A stretch of 64,000 nt of DNA from Endoconidiophora laricicola (taxonomy: Eukaryota > Ascomycota > Sordariomycetes > Microascales > Ceratocystidaceae), in contig LXGT01000093.1 of assembly GCA_001640655.1 (NCBI GenBank), positions 29,388 to 93,387 on the forward strand, written 5' to 3'. Positions within the stretch are counted from its first letter, which is position 1; each line of letters starts with the position of its first letter. The position numbers were made by a program, and so were the translations under genes. Positions 40,001-50,868 of this stretch are shown in pieces. The notes below the pieces were generated by a model. It searched no databases and was not told the origin of the DNA. It saw only the letters and a list, made by a program, of their open reading frames with translations.

Positions 40001-40835
40001 GAAAGGCTCTTTTTTCTGTTCGCAACTTTTCTAATTTTGGCTCAATTTCCTCTCGTAGAAGAGCCGTGATTTCTTGAAGTTTAAGATCTTTCTTGGACAT
40101 GGTCTTCAAAGCCTTATCACGGCGATCTTCGAACATGCGCGTGCCGGCCGCTTCTTCAATCATGGCAAGAATCTCAACAGCCTTCATGTTGAGGACTTTA
40201 GTGATGCGACCCTGCATAATCAGGAAATTGGGGTTATTGATGTTCAAGCCGACAGACTGAAACAGATTCTGTACGGTCTGTTGCTGGGCCCGGTGGCCAT
40301 TGATCAAGTATTTCGACGTACCACCCAGGACGATCTGACGGGTAACGCTGATTGTCGCATATTCTTCAAATCCGATGGGAGACTTCGCTTTGTCACGGTT
40401 GTCAAAGACGATGGTCACAGAGGCTTTTGTGACACCAGCCTGGCCACGTTTGTAGATCAAGTCCTATGTTCTGTTAGTTACCGAGAGTATATAGAGCAGA
40501 CCCAGTGGGCAACGGTACCTGTAGGTTCTGAGCTCTAACGGTGGTCATGTTGGTGATGCCCAGAACGAAACAAATTGAATCGAGAATATTGGATTTGCCA
40601 GAGCCATTGAGGCCGGTGATAGAATTGAAGCTCTCATCCCTAATTGAAAGAGTCAGCTCGAGATATCCGGCTGGGGTGGGGGTATGGAGGGGAAATCGTA
40701 ATACCATCCTGAAATAACGGTTCTCACCGCATACGACTTGAAGCCCTATTGATAAAATAAAAGAAATGTCAGGATCTGATTTCTGTAAATTTAGGGAACA
40801 GAACGTACGTCAATGATAATTTCGATCACTCTCAT
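37048..40835 (-). CDS. smc2: Condensin ATPase subunit SMC2
   Basis: Five exons on the minus strand, 40835-40809, 40745-40705, 40639-40519, 40463-37375 and 37312-37048, give 1180 residues, as expected for SMC2 (about 1170-1200). Introns are 63, 65, 55 and 62 nt. Exon 1 codes only nine residues (MRVIEIIID). Domains in order are Walker A GLNGSGKS (32-39), the Q-loop region with NFLIMQGRITKVL, a long coiled coil, the hinge (about 521-640), the second coiled coil, the signature LSGGQR (about 1088-1093) and Walker B ILDEVDAALD (Asp1116, Glu1117). The last intron splits the Arg codon of the signature. GFKSYAVRTVISGW at the N-terminus marks SMC2 rather than SMC1, 3 or 4. It pairs with SMC4 to form condensin, which compacts mitotic chromosomes in the nucleus. 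It is divergent from the INCENP-like gene. Confidence 0.97.
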
Positions 40836-41659
40836 CGTAGCGCGGACGATGCAATGAACGTCCAGATGTATATGGTGATGCTTCGCTTGGGTGGTTTTTT
40901 TACAAGCAAGGGACAAAAATGTTAGAACACAGGCTAGCAAGTGACGCGACTAGGTTAGTAGTAGTGGGTGTTAGCATAAAGCTTGAAGAGCCCCGTAGCA
41001 TGTATCAGCTTGGAATTATACAGGCCTACAATGTTGAAGGGGTTAACTCCATCAATGTAAGTAAACTGGACAATGCGGCCTAGCCTGCTAGTAAACATAT
41101 ATCCCGATAGGGTTTAGTACAGGGTTTCTGAGCTACATCACACACGTGATTGGTTACATAGATGCGCCACACCACCCCTGTGATGAAGAGGATGTGGCGG
41201 AGGCTAATCAGCACGCGCAGCGACCGCGACCACATGTGCCTAATCGGGGTCGATCAAAACAAATACAGATATAGTCGCTAATAGCAAACAAATGCATGTC
41301 TCGTTTTGCGCCGGCAACCGACCGACTTTGAGGCTGCATCCTTTTCTTCTTCCTAAACTATACTAAGCACTCTCATCTTAACGAGCATTTTGTGCTGCAA
41401 TACAGTACTCATCTAGCAACAAAAGCATAACATCGGCATTTTGCGCTAGCTCAGCTAGAAAGAAGTAGCGCCGTGTTTACTTACTTTCTAGACTTTTCTT
41501 TATTTGCTCCTAGCCACTTTTGTTAAGCTTTTTTTTCTCACTTCTTCTTTTTGGCTACTATTGCCATCATTGTTATATCTTCTTCATCTGTTCTTTCCTC
41601 CATATATCCTTAATCACATCCATCACTACCATCACAACTATTAACCTCTATCCATCACG
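40836..41659. promoter_or_regulatory. Shared bidirectional promoter of SMC2 and the INCENP-like gene
   Basis: This 824-base region separates two head-to-head start codons. Visible motifs are ACGCG at 40944-40948 and at 41213-41217 (the core bound by MBF-type cell-cycle factors), and CACGTG (41143-41148) directly followed by ATTGG (41149-41153, an inverted CCAAT box). The side next to the INCENP-like gene is strongly pyrimidine-rich, as is usual before fungal start sites. Both neighbours act in mitosis, so joint cell-cycle control is plausible. Short motifs like these also occur by chance. Confidence 0.5.
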
Positions 41660-44600
41660 ATGGCTATGAGAGGGGCGCGTTTACAGCTAGGCTCAACGCC
41701 CTGGCTGACAGAAGAGCGTAGCTCTGCAGTAAAGATCTCCGACCAAGAAGTTGAAGAATTCTCCTTTTCGGCACGGAATGATTTCGACTGGCTCAACGAA
41801 CACATGGCTAGTATCTTTGACGAGAATGAAATGTAATCATTAACCTAACTACTCATTACCTTGAGTGAAATTATTGACTGACGAGTGCATAGTAATGTCG
41901 CGGAAATCTTCAAGACACCCGGCCGCCTACGAACCAAGACGCCACACACTGCTCGGAAGCATGACCCAGTCACCACTGCCCTGACCAACGGCACGAGTAC
42001 GGAGACGAGATTGGTAAGTTTACTTACCTTCGGGCCAAGCTGGCTACCTCAATAGTAATATACTGACTGATGTGCCATCTAGCCTTTATCAGATATATTT
42101 GCGTCTACTACACCTACTGGCGCCCCCAATCGCTTCACACAACAGCTCAGTCACTGCACACAATCACCATCGATCACGCTTCCCCATTCACCTAAAGACT
42201 CCGACGACCCTCAATCACCAAGCCCTTCTAGGCCTGCGCTTTCGCCTGCGCCTGTCATTTCCACCCTGAAGTCTTCTCAAACTGCCAATATAACTGATTC
42301 TGGCTATTATGGTAGCCAGACATTGCATCAGGAAGCCGATGCGCCTACTTCATCTAGTTCACGTATACCGACTGCATCTAGAACGCGCAGTAATGCAAAT
42401 AGCCCGGCGCCACCTAAGATCCAACGGCAGGCTGTGCATTCCCCTGAGCCAGATACCAATGATCACAACAACGACGCGCATAATCGTACCGAGCCGTCGT
42501 CAAGAATGGGTTCACCTAGACCAATAAGCGCAACATCACCATTCGCACCCCCAAGTTCACCGAAACTACGATCTGGAGCACACACGGCTTCGTCACCACT
42601 TCGCTCGTCGCCCGCTAAGTCTTCGCCTAGTAAATCTTCACCGCTCAAAAACTATACCACTCAAGGTGGTTCGTTGGCCCAAAAGGCACAAAACTCTGAG
42701 CTTGCCGACCCTTTTAGCGAGGAAGAAGATGTTGATATGACAGAGGAAGAAGAAGATGAGGAAGATGATGAAGACGACAATGCTCGCTCTGCCTCCCCAA
42801 GCCCTGTACGTCCAATTATGCGCAAGAGCAGTCTTAACTTTGCTTCTCTTCCTGCCCGCGAGCCCCTTGCGCACAAGTCAACTGGCACCCGTGTTTCTAG
42901 AACTAGCAACCTGGATATGTTGCGTAATAGCTACTATCCTAGAACAACATCTGGAAAGAGTCTGGGTGGTGCCTTAGCACAGGATGAAGAAGATATGGAT
43001 ATTGACCAGGAAACCTCGGAGAAAGCAGCTGCAGAGGCTACCTCGCACAATCTTACTTATACACAGCGGTTACAAGATCAGATCACTAAATTGGGTGAAC
43101 AGCAATCAAAGACTGCTCGCTCATCTAAGTCCATACATAACCTAGCTACGGTGGCTTCCACTCTATCCCAGTCCCAGCAGCAAGCAGCGCCACAAACAGG
43201 TACTCGACCACTACCGACCCCAGGATCACCAACAAGAAAACCTGCAGCGCCACCTATCAGCACTACACCTGGTGCATTTCCAGGTGCAGAGGATGATGAT
43301 GGCGATTGGTTAAACCCTCATGTTGACCATAGCTCTACCCCTCAAATGGAGTGTACTGGTAATGACTTTCTGGTATCTAATAAGTGTCAACAAGATGATC
43401 ATATAAAGTCCCCCTCGCGGTCTGCTGCTATTGACAGAGGCATAAACACAACGCATAGCCATAACAAGTCTGTATCGTTATCACTCTTCCCTGACACTAG
43501 TGCTAATCCTACTCTCGCACAACTGCGAGCTCAAGGCCATGTAAAGAGCAATTCAATATCTAGCTCTTCGCTCGTCAGTCTACCTGAAATAGGTGGACCA
43601 GGTTCTCCTATGAAGTCTCCCTCTCGTACTATACGTGAGAGTCCCCTCAAGCATGTCAAGAATAAGCTGTCGTCAATTCTCAAGAGTTCGAAAGGGCTTT
43701 TGGCTAGCAGTGCCGTTGCAAGTGCTGAAGGGAAGTCACTTATGTCCCCCTCAGCCGCCCGTGTGATGTCGATTGCTATGCAGTCTACTGAATCTCTTCA
43801 TGCTCTGCCATCATCCTCGGCCGAATCCTTGTATCCTGATATCTCAAGTAAAGCTTTTGACTCTCATGTTGCTACTGAAAGCCCCAGACCAGTGTGTAAA
43901 ACGCGGGCCTCGGCTGAACGAGAGCGACTTGAGAAGCAGCATGAACGTGATACTAAGGTAATACAAGATGAAATCGATAAGTTAGAGTGCGCTCGCGAAA
44001 ATGAACGAGTGAAAGTCAATGCCTTTAGCCAAGAGCAAGAAAATGAAAAGGAGAAGGAACTGGAACGGGAACGTGAGCGTATCGAAGAACGGGAAAAAAT
44101 GCAAGAGAGAGAACGTGAACGTGAGAAGGAACGGGAACGGGAGCTTCAAATGGAGCGTGACTGTAGATTAGACCTTGAGCGGGAAAAAGAGGTGCAACGT
44201 GAAAAGCAACTCGAGCGTCAAAAAGAGCAGGAGAAAGAAGCTGCGCAAAGGGAACATGAGCGCGAACTTGTCACAAAGCAGGTCGCAGTGAGTGATTCTG
44301 AGCGACCCAAGTCTCGTACCGCCCTTGCTAGCCCTAGGAAAATAGTGCGACCGCGTCAACAACAGCCGCCGTTCGAGGATGATGTACCTGATGTTTCGGA
44401 GACTCCTGCTCGCCCAGGATCATCAATCGCTCGCCCAATAACTAGCCATGGCATGCGCACCAAGGAGATCAAAAGACCAACCAAGCCAATGGTAGGAAAG
44501 TCCCGTGTCGAACCCCCTAAGCACATTGTTGTTAAGCCGACTTCCATGTACCAACCTTCAACTGCCACTCTTGCTGCCAATCTGTCGGAGACCCTTGACA

Positions 44601-45910
44601 CTTCTACAGCTATTCGTCCTCAGCTTAGTCTGAAGAGTAGTCAAGGATCCTTGAAGGAAAAGGACTCTACACTTAGCCTGAAAAGCTCTATTGCATCATC
44701 TACTGCAAGCAGTAGCCGCAATAGAGCTACTGATATGGTGACTAAGAAGAGAGAGCAAGATGAACAGAGACGCAAGGATGCCAAAGTCGAGCTTGAACGC
44801 AAGCGTGTAGCCCAACAGGATGAGGTACGCCGTCAAGAACAGCAACGCCGCGTCGATGTTGAGAAGCAACACCAAAAGGATGATGATCGTAAGGTTGCTG
44901 AGAAAAAGAAGGCTCAGCGCCAGACCGCAATCGAACGGGCAAAGCAGACCCGGGCACCTCCTCCCGCAACGCGCTCTCAGCCAAACGGTCCTCCTGACTA
45001 CTCGCAGGCTCAGCCTAGCCGCCCACCTTCTCGTGTAGCCAACAACCAACCCGAAATGTCTCGCCCAAAGTCTGCCATGAAGGCGCCATTGGCAGCCAAA
45101 CGCCAGCTCGAGGAAGAAAAAGGGCAACAGGCTCGCAATGGCCCTTCATTCCAAGGAAAGGATAGTAAGCGTCGCCGTACTGGGGACGACTTTAATGAGG
45201 ATGAATTCGAAGCCCAGCCGGCCATGAAGGGCCCCCCAGTCAGACCATCTTCTGCCCTTAAGCGTGATGTTCCTACCACCAAGTTTGGAGCTGCTACTTC
45301 AGCCTATGGCCAGGCTGTTCAAACGCCTGGTGGACCCTCCCGAGACCTTTTTAAGAACGCTGCTAAGCCTGGCCCCCATATGGATATGTCACAGTTCTCT
45401 AAGGGTGCGATTCCATTTGCCCCGAATGGCAACGGTGCTCCTAGTGGACCTGCCAGCGTATTCAAGACTCCGGGCCGTACTGCTTTGCCCTCAGGCTCCA
45501 AGTCAACAGGCAAGAAGAGGCCTTCGCCCCGCTTCCAAAATGGCGACAACATCGAGCTACCCGAAATCGATACGGACGAGGACGAGGATGAGGATGATGA
45601 GGAGGAGAACGCTCGGAACATGGGAGTAGCGCCGTGGGCGGACTCCCCCGACCTACGTCGCGCGCTCATTCGCCAGGAGACTATGGATCCCTTGCTAATC
45701 TTTGGCCCGCCGGCGCCCCTTGACATGGAGGAAGTGTTCAGCAAGAACAAGGATCGCTGGAATAAGTTCCGTGCTCGTACGTCGAGTGCGAACTGGGCTG
45801 GCGTTGACAAGTTAACTGATGAAGACATTCGTAAAGACATGGCTGCTCGTGACCGCATCCGTAGAGATGGAGGATGGTCTTACGATCTTGGCCGTGATCT
45901 GGCTCAATAG
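41660..45910 (+). CDS. INCENP/Sli15-type inner centromere protein (chromosomal passenger complex)
   Basis: Three exons, 41660-41832, 41893-42013 and 42083-45910, give 1373 residues. The introns are 60 and 69 nt. The N-terminus has the fungal INCENP block (EVEEFSFSARNDFDWLNEHM; VAEIFKTPGRLRTKTP), which binds the survivin/borealin partners. A Ser/Pro-rich middle follows, then a highly charged Glu/Arg repeat (about 704-830) and a second Lys/Glu/Arg stretch (about 985-1060) that look like single alpha helices. The C-terminal IN-box starts near 1256 (LPEIDTDED; APWADSPDLRRAL) and is the Aurora kinase (Ipl1/Ark1) docking and activating segment. The protein scaffolds the passenger complex at centromeres and the spindle midzone. 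Exons 1 and 2 carry the conserved N-terminus, so the long third-exon frame alone would be truncated. Confidence 0.94.
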
Positions 45911-46885
45911 ATGGACTAGGCGTCATGACTTGTTAGTTAAGTTGTTGTTTCGAATGCCTGCATTATTTCTACCTTATTGCAATATAATCAGAGCAATGCC
46001 CATTACTACGCTCTATACTACTATCACACATCGCTGTCTATGAACGGATGGTATCGGCGTTCCGGATTGGTTTATATTGGAATTCATTATATTATCACAT
46101 ATTATTTTATCACATTAGAATAGAGGCAACAAACTCACACATATCTGTTTACAGAATTTCAAACACGCATAAGTAGCTTTGTTTTCTCTTTTTGAACAAC
46201 TAATACTTCGATAAGACCGTACTACTGTATGTGGTGAGATAAATATGTATGGACAGTGCAAGAAATAACTTTTTATTCATCATGACTCTAAAGCGAAAAC
46301 GTTAACAGCTAGGAAGCAACGAAATAGCAGGTAATGAGTATTTTCACTACAAAAAGGCAAAACGCAGTGAAGATGAGCCTAATAATAAAACAAAAGAGAA
46401 CAGATAAAGAGAAAAGACCAACAAAAGGAAATACATCTTTAAACCAGAGTAGAGACGAGTGAAATAAAAACATGATGAAAATAAAAGAGTTTAAACAACA
46501 AGATATGGTGACAGGATGTGGAAGTAGAAGTAGCAAAGGTTAGCTAGAAGTAGTAGTACAGAGTGCCTCATGAGATGACGCATGAACGCAAATCTTCAAG
46601 ACGCTGCAGACATGAGTCAAGGAGAGAGGAAGAGAAAAAGATGAGGCTGTGTCGTTAATTATAGCGGTGACAAGGTAAGGAGGGAGGAATATGGGTAGTA
46701 TAGAAGCGGAAGGTGGAAGAGGGTGATTTTTTCGTTGCCAAAGAAGTAATAGTAGTAGTAATTGCTACTATTGTAGCCATAGTCGTACACAGAATCGCCA
46801 TTGAGAGTAAAGCAGATGGAAGGAGGTAGGTAATTGAAGAAGGCCAGGTAAACCACCGATTGGAAGCACACTTGAGATAGTCCGT
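45911..46885. other. Convergent intergenic region, about 1 kb
   Basis: It lies between the stops of the INCENP-like gene and the DEAD-box helicase. It is AT-rich, with a purine-rich plus strand from about 46300 to 46750. No gene was recognised. Minus-strand Phe/Leu-rich frames here are composition artefacts. Confidence 0.55.
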
Positions 46886-49129
46886 TTAGTAACGGCTACC
46901 ACTACGGTTGCCGGTCTGACCACGACCACCCCACTTGTTGTCACCACCACGGCGGTCACCGCCACGACGGTCACCACCGAAGCCACCACCACGGCGGTCA
47001 CCACCGAAGCCACCACCGCCACCGGAGCGACGGTCACCACCGCCACGGCGGTCACTACCGAAGCCACGGCGGTCACCACCGAAGCCACCACCACCGCCGC
47101 CACGGCGATCGCCACCGAAGCCGCCACGGCCACCGCGACCACCGTCATCGTCACCGAAGTTTGCGACGTGGCGGTTGGATTTGGCAATGGAGTTGGGGTC
47201 AACGACATTGGCGACCATATTGTCGAAGGGATCGTCAGACTGAGGACGGCCCATGCCAGAGCGCGGGGATGAGCGACGGTCATCGCTACGGTTGTCACTG
47301 TCAAAGCGAGGGCGGCCGACGTTCAGGCCGGGTACACGGGACAAACCAAGTCTGGCGACGGCGTTGGGGCTGACGTAGGGAGGCTCAGGCATGCCGAAGC
47401 CGAAGCGGGTCAGCTCGTTCATGGAAGCAACAGCATCCTCGGCGGTGCGGCGCTCAATGGAGCCCATCAGGGACAGGTAGGTGGTGTTGAAAGTATCAGG
47501 GTCAGCACGTTGGTAGGCTTCGGCGATATCCTTGAGGATGGGGTGCGACTCGTTAGAGGTCTCAGAAGGCTCAATGGTAGCCGTCTCAAGGGTCTTGTCA
47601 GGGTTGATGGGGAAGGCACCCAGCATTTGGCGACTAGCGGGAAGCAGATAACGGGGCACAATGATGTAACCATTACCCTCTTTGCCAGCACGACCGGTAC
47701 GGCCTAGACGGTGGACGTACTGCTCAGCACTAGGGGGAAGAGCAATCTGGATAACGTGAGAGACGTTAGGGAAATCCATGCCACGAGCAGTGACATCGGA
47801 GGAGATGAGGAAACCGGACTTGGCGCCACGGAACATCTCAGCAGCGCGGGTGCGCTGGTTCTGTGTTAGCTTGCCGTGAATGAAATGACGGTTGAAGTTA
47901 CGGCCCAGATCGCGGGTAGCGGTGGACAGAGTAGGGTATAGAAGATCGACAATGGCAGTGGTAGGAGTGTAGATGATGGCCTTGAAGGGTAACTGGTCAT
48001 CAGAAGCGGCGTGCTCGCGCTTTATCAGCTCAAGAACGGTAGGGATGACATTGTACCAGCCGTGAGTAACAATGATGCTCTGGGGGACCTTGGCATGGGT
48101 GGGTTCATCATCTTCACGGATGGTCTGGATGAACTCGAAGTTATCAGGGCGAACGAGACTACGGGCAAGAGCAACGACATCCTTGGGGATAGTAGCAGAG
48201 AAAAGTAGAGTCTGGCGCTCCTTGACCTTGGGGTCGGGCAGATAGCGGCTGATCTCGCGTAGGGCATCAGAAAAACCAACATCCAGCATACGATCGGCCT
48301 CATCCAGAACCATGGCGGCCAGATTAGGGGCCTTCAGGCCTGAGCGGGGATCCTGCAGCAGATCCAGCAGACGGCCAGGGGTGGCAACTAGCAGGTGGCA
48401 GCCCTCACGGCGGGCCTTTTGCAGCATAGCGCTCTTCTGGGTACCACCAACAGCAGCCTGGACAACCAAGCCAGTGCCGTAGACCAGCTTTTTCGCTTCA
48501 ACAGCGATCTGCTCAGCCAGCTCACGGGTGGGAGACATAACGATACCACGGACATCACCGAATGAAGCGTGACGCTTGCTGCCGCGCGAGGCCAGAGAGG
48601 GATCCTCGTTAATCATGCGCTGCAGGGTGGGAAGCAGAAAACCTATGGTCTTGCCAGTACCAGTCTTGGCCTGGGCGACACTGCACAAAGTAAAGTAGAT
48701 TAGCAAATGGATACACAAAGGATGGATGCAAGGAAAATATGAGATATGGCACACGACTTACAGATCTTTGCCCTGCAGAGCAGGGCGGATAGTGCGGGCC
48801 TGAACCTCGGACATGGTAGAGTAGCCCATGCCGCTGACGATGGTACGGATGATGGTAGGGTGAACGAGGCCATCGTTGCCGATGTCAGCGAACAGCATCG
48901 GGGCCTCGTCCTGCTTCTCAGTGGACTCAGCAGCCTCTGACTCGGCGGTAGCCTCGGTAGCCAAGAAGCGGAACTGCTGCAGAGCACGGGTCAGCGACAC
49001 CGTAGACGGCTTGACGGCCATCTGGGTAGCGCGCTGGGCTAGGAATGGCGAGGCAATGGGGGCGGAGAGGTTTGCGCGAGCAGCGACCAAGCGCAGAGGC
49101 GCGCAACTCCGGAAACCTTGACGGAACAT
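46886..49129 (-). CDS. Mitochondrial DEAD-box RNA helicase, MSS116-like
   Basis: Exons on the minus strand, 49129-48762 and 48680-46886, with an 81-nt phase-2 intron, give 720 residues. The first 50 residues are rich in Arg, Ala and Ser with no acidic residues, as in a mitochondrial targeting sequence. Helicase motifs in order are AKTGTGKT (127-134), PTRELAEQ, TPGRL, DEAD (249-252), SAT, ARGMDFPNV and HRLGRTGR. The C-terminal 90 residues are a Gly/Arg repeat built on GGFGGDRRGG units, a low-complexity RNA-binding tail. MSS116/CYT-19-type proteins are general RNA chaperones for group I and II intron splicing and translation in mitochondria. The best match by architecture is this group, though another mitochondrial DEAD-box protein cannot be excluded. 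The intron lies just before motif I. Confidence 0.9.
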
Positions 49130-49651
49130 TGTGAAATTGACCGATATCTATTGTGTGTGTATATGGTCGTGGGATGAAGACAAGATGTATGTGGTTGAGA
49201 GCACACAGAAGATTCTGTTTGCGAATTGTACGAGTTGAAACTGGAACAATCGTATAGAACAAAGGTAGCGAAGACAAGCGACGATCAACAGAATGCCCGG
49301 AAATGAGCAATGGGTATGGGGGATTGAAAACAAAGATTTCGCCCTGATTTCGTCTCTGTTGAAATAAAAAGAAGGTCTAGAAAATCTTCCAGACTGCTGT
49401 TGCAGAGAATTCAATCCGGCAGTTTGTTTGGTGTGGCATTCTATTGGCTGCTTAGAATTTTTTTTAGCTTATCGAGGCAACCCCGCTGAAATTTAGTGGG
49501 GCGATTAGATTTTGTTATCTTATCGATAGTACCACAATATTTTTATCAACTACATTGTTGTATAGAAAAGGTAGAATCAATTAGACTAAACCTGAGTACA
49601 AAGACAAAGTAAAGCTTTCCTTTCATTTCCCAGGGTATTGAACTGTCGGAC
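49130..49651. other. Intergenic: helicase promoter and PEX7 3' region
   Basis: The 522-base gap holds an inverted CCAAT box (49443-49447) and a hairpin with stem CCCCGCT/AGTGGGG and a 7-base loop (49481-49501). Both lie upstream of the helicase gene, which is read leftward. The end near 49650 should be the PEX7 3' untranslated region. Confidence 0.5.
49443..49447 (-). promoter_or_regulatory. CCAAT box upstream of the DEAD-box helicase gene
   Basis: CCAAT reads on the minus strand (in AGCCAATAG) 314 bases upstream of the start codon. The sequence fits the site of the fungal HAP complex, which often controls mitochondrial genes. Evidence is position and sequence only. Confidence 0.35.
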
Positions 49652-50868
49652 TCATCTTGGCCCGGATAGAAGCATATTGGCATCCCATAGCAGTACTCTC
49701 TCGTCCCATCCCGCCGACGCCACCCAACCTCCAGATCCGAACAAACACCAATCAACGCCAGTAACAAATTCAGTGTGCCTGTTCATTAGGCCCATCTGCT
49801 TGCCCATGCGTCCTGGAATTGGCGGTCCCAGTTTTGACGCATCGTTCCATACGCGTACAGTCATGTCATATGAAGCGCTGATGAGGATGTCACTTACATG
49901 AGGGCTCCACGCAAGTCTGCGCACAGCATAACCGTGTCCCTTCATCACTGACGTTGAGCCTCCACTTGGGTTTCGGATATCCTGAGTGCGCACATATGAG
50001 TCGGAACTTCCTGTGGCAATCACATTGTTGTCGTATTTGTTCCAGTCTTGGCATAGAATTTCCGACGGCACTTGCGCTTCTCCGGGTGGCCGGGAGCATA
50101 TAGGCATCATGGATGTTAAATGGTATTTTGCCGAGACAGGCGTTCGGAGGTCAAAGATCCGTAGATTAGAGTCCGAGGAGACTGCCGACAATATAGATGG
50201 GTTAGAGGGACAGAAGGCTACACCGTAGGTGCAACTTCCAATAGGCAGCGTCCGTAGCGCAAAGTTTCGTGTTGGGGACCACTAATCACACGTTAGCATA
50301 GCTTTCGTCACTTAAGACAGCAGCGAGGCAAATTCACGCACTAATTTCACGGTGCCATCCCAGGAACTTGAGGCAAAGTTGTCTTTTGTTGTGGGATTCC
50401 ATGCGACAGAAAGGCATTCTCTGTTGTGTTCGTTAAAGCTCATTACTGGAAAATCGCCCACAGTAGTATCGAAGAGCTTGATCGAGCCGTCACCACAGGC
50501 GACAATTAGCTGGTTTTCGTTGATTTCCGAGAAAGCAAGATCATATTGCGAATCGTTGGTGTCGAATCTAGAATGATAAGCGCAAAACATGCATCTAAAA
50601 GTTAGCAAACTTGGAGAAACTTACAATCACATGCTAGATCAACAGAGGCCAATCTCAAGCTGAAATAAGACATGATGATTATTATAACGTACGCTCGTTC
50701 AACGGCAATGCCCTGTGGCCCAAGACCCAAGATGAAAAGTCGCCCGTTTCCAACAATGCCGAAGTTTGCAGAAGTTGCGACGGCAACGCGAGAGTCTATA
50801 TATGGCGAATAGCGTACGGCGTATGGGTTGAATCCCGGCGTGCGGAACTCCAACATTGGAGAAGCCAT
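49652..50868 (-). CDS. pex7: Peroxin-7, peroxisomal targeting signal 2 receptor
   Basis: Three exons on the minus strand, 50868-50693, 50567-50342 and 50281-49652, give 343 residues. Introns are 125 nt (GTACGT, phase 2) and 58 nt (GTGCGT, phase 0). The protein is a WD40 propeller of about six repeats. The N-terminus (MLEFRTPGFNPYAVRYSPYIDSR, ANFGIVGNGRL) is diagnostic of PEX7. Further clear blocks are FDTNDSQYDLAFSE, GDGSIKLFD, SSWDGTVKLWSP and SASYDMTVRVW. PEX7 binds proteins with an N-terminal PTS2 signal in the cytosol and carries them to the peroxisome. ATG 50868 is chosen because the MASP leader precedes the conserved MLEF as in other fungi. ATG 50856 is a possible alternative. The Trp codon joining exons 2 and 3 restores KLW, supporting the second splice. 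Confidence 0.94.

Noticed and set aside
46768..47304. 178-codon Val/Ala/Thr-rich minus-strand frame
   Set aside because: It is another frame of the Gly/Arg repeat of the helicase gene; the repetitive DNA keeps all frames open.
50568..50692. A possible 35-nt micro-exon inside PEX7 intron 1
   Set aside because: Including it shifts the frame at the next exon; the direct join gives the expected FDTND continuation.
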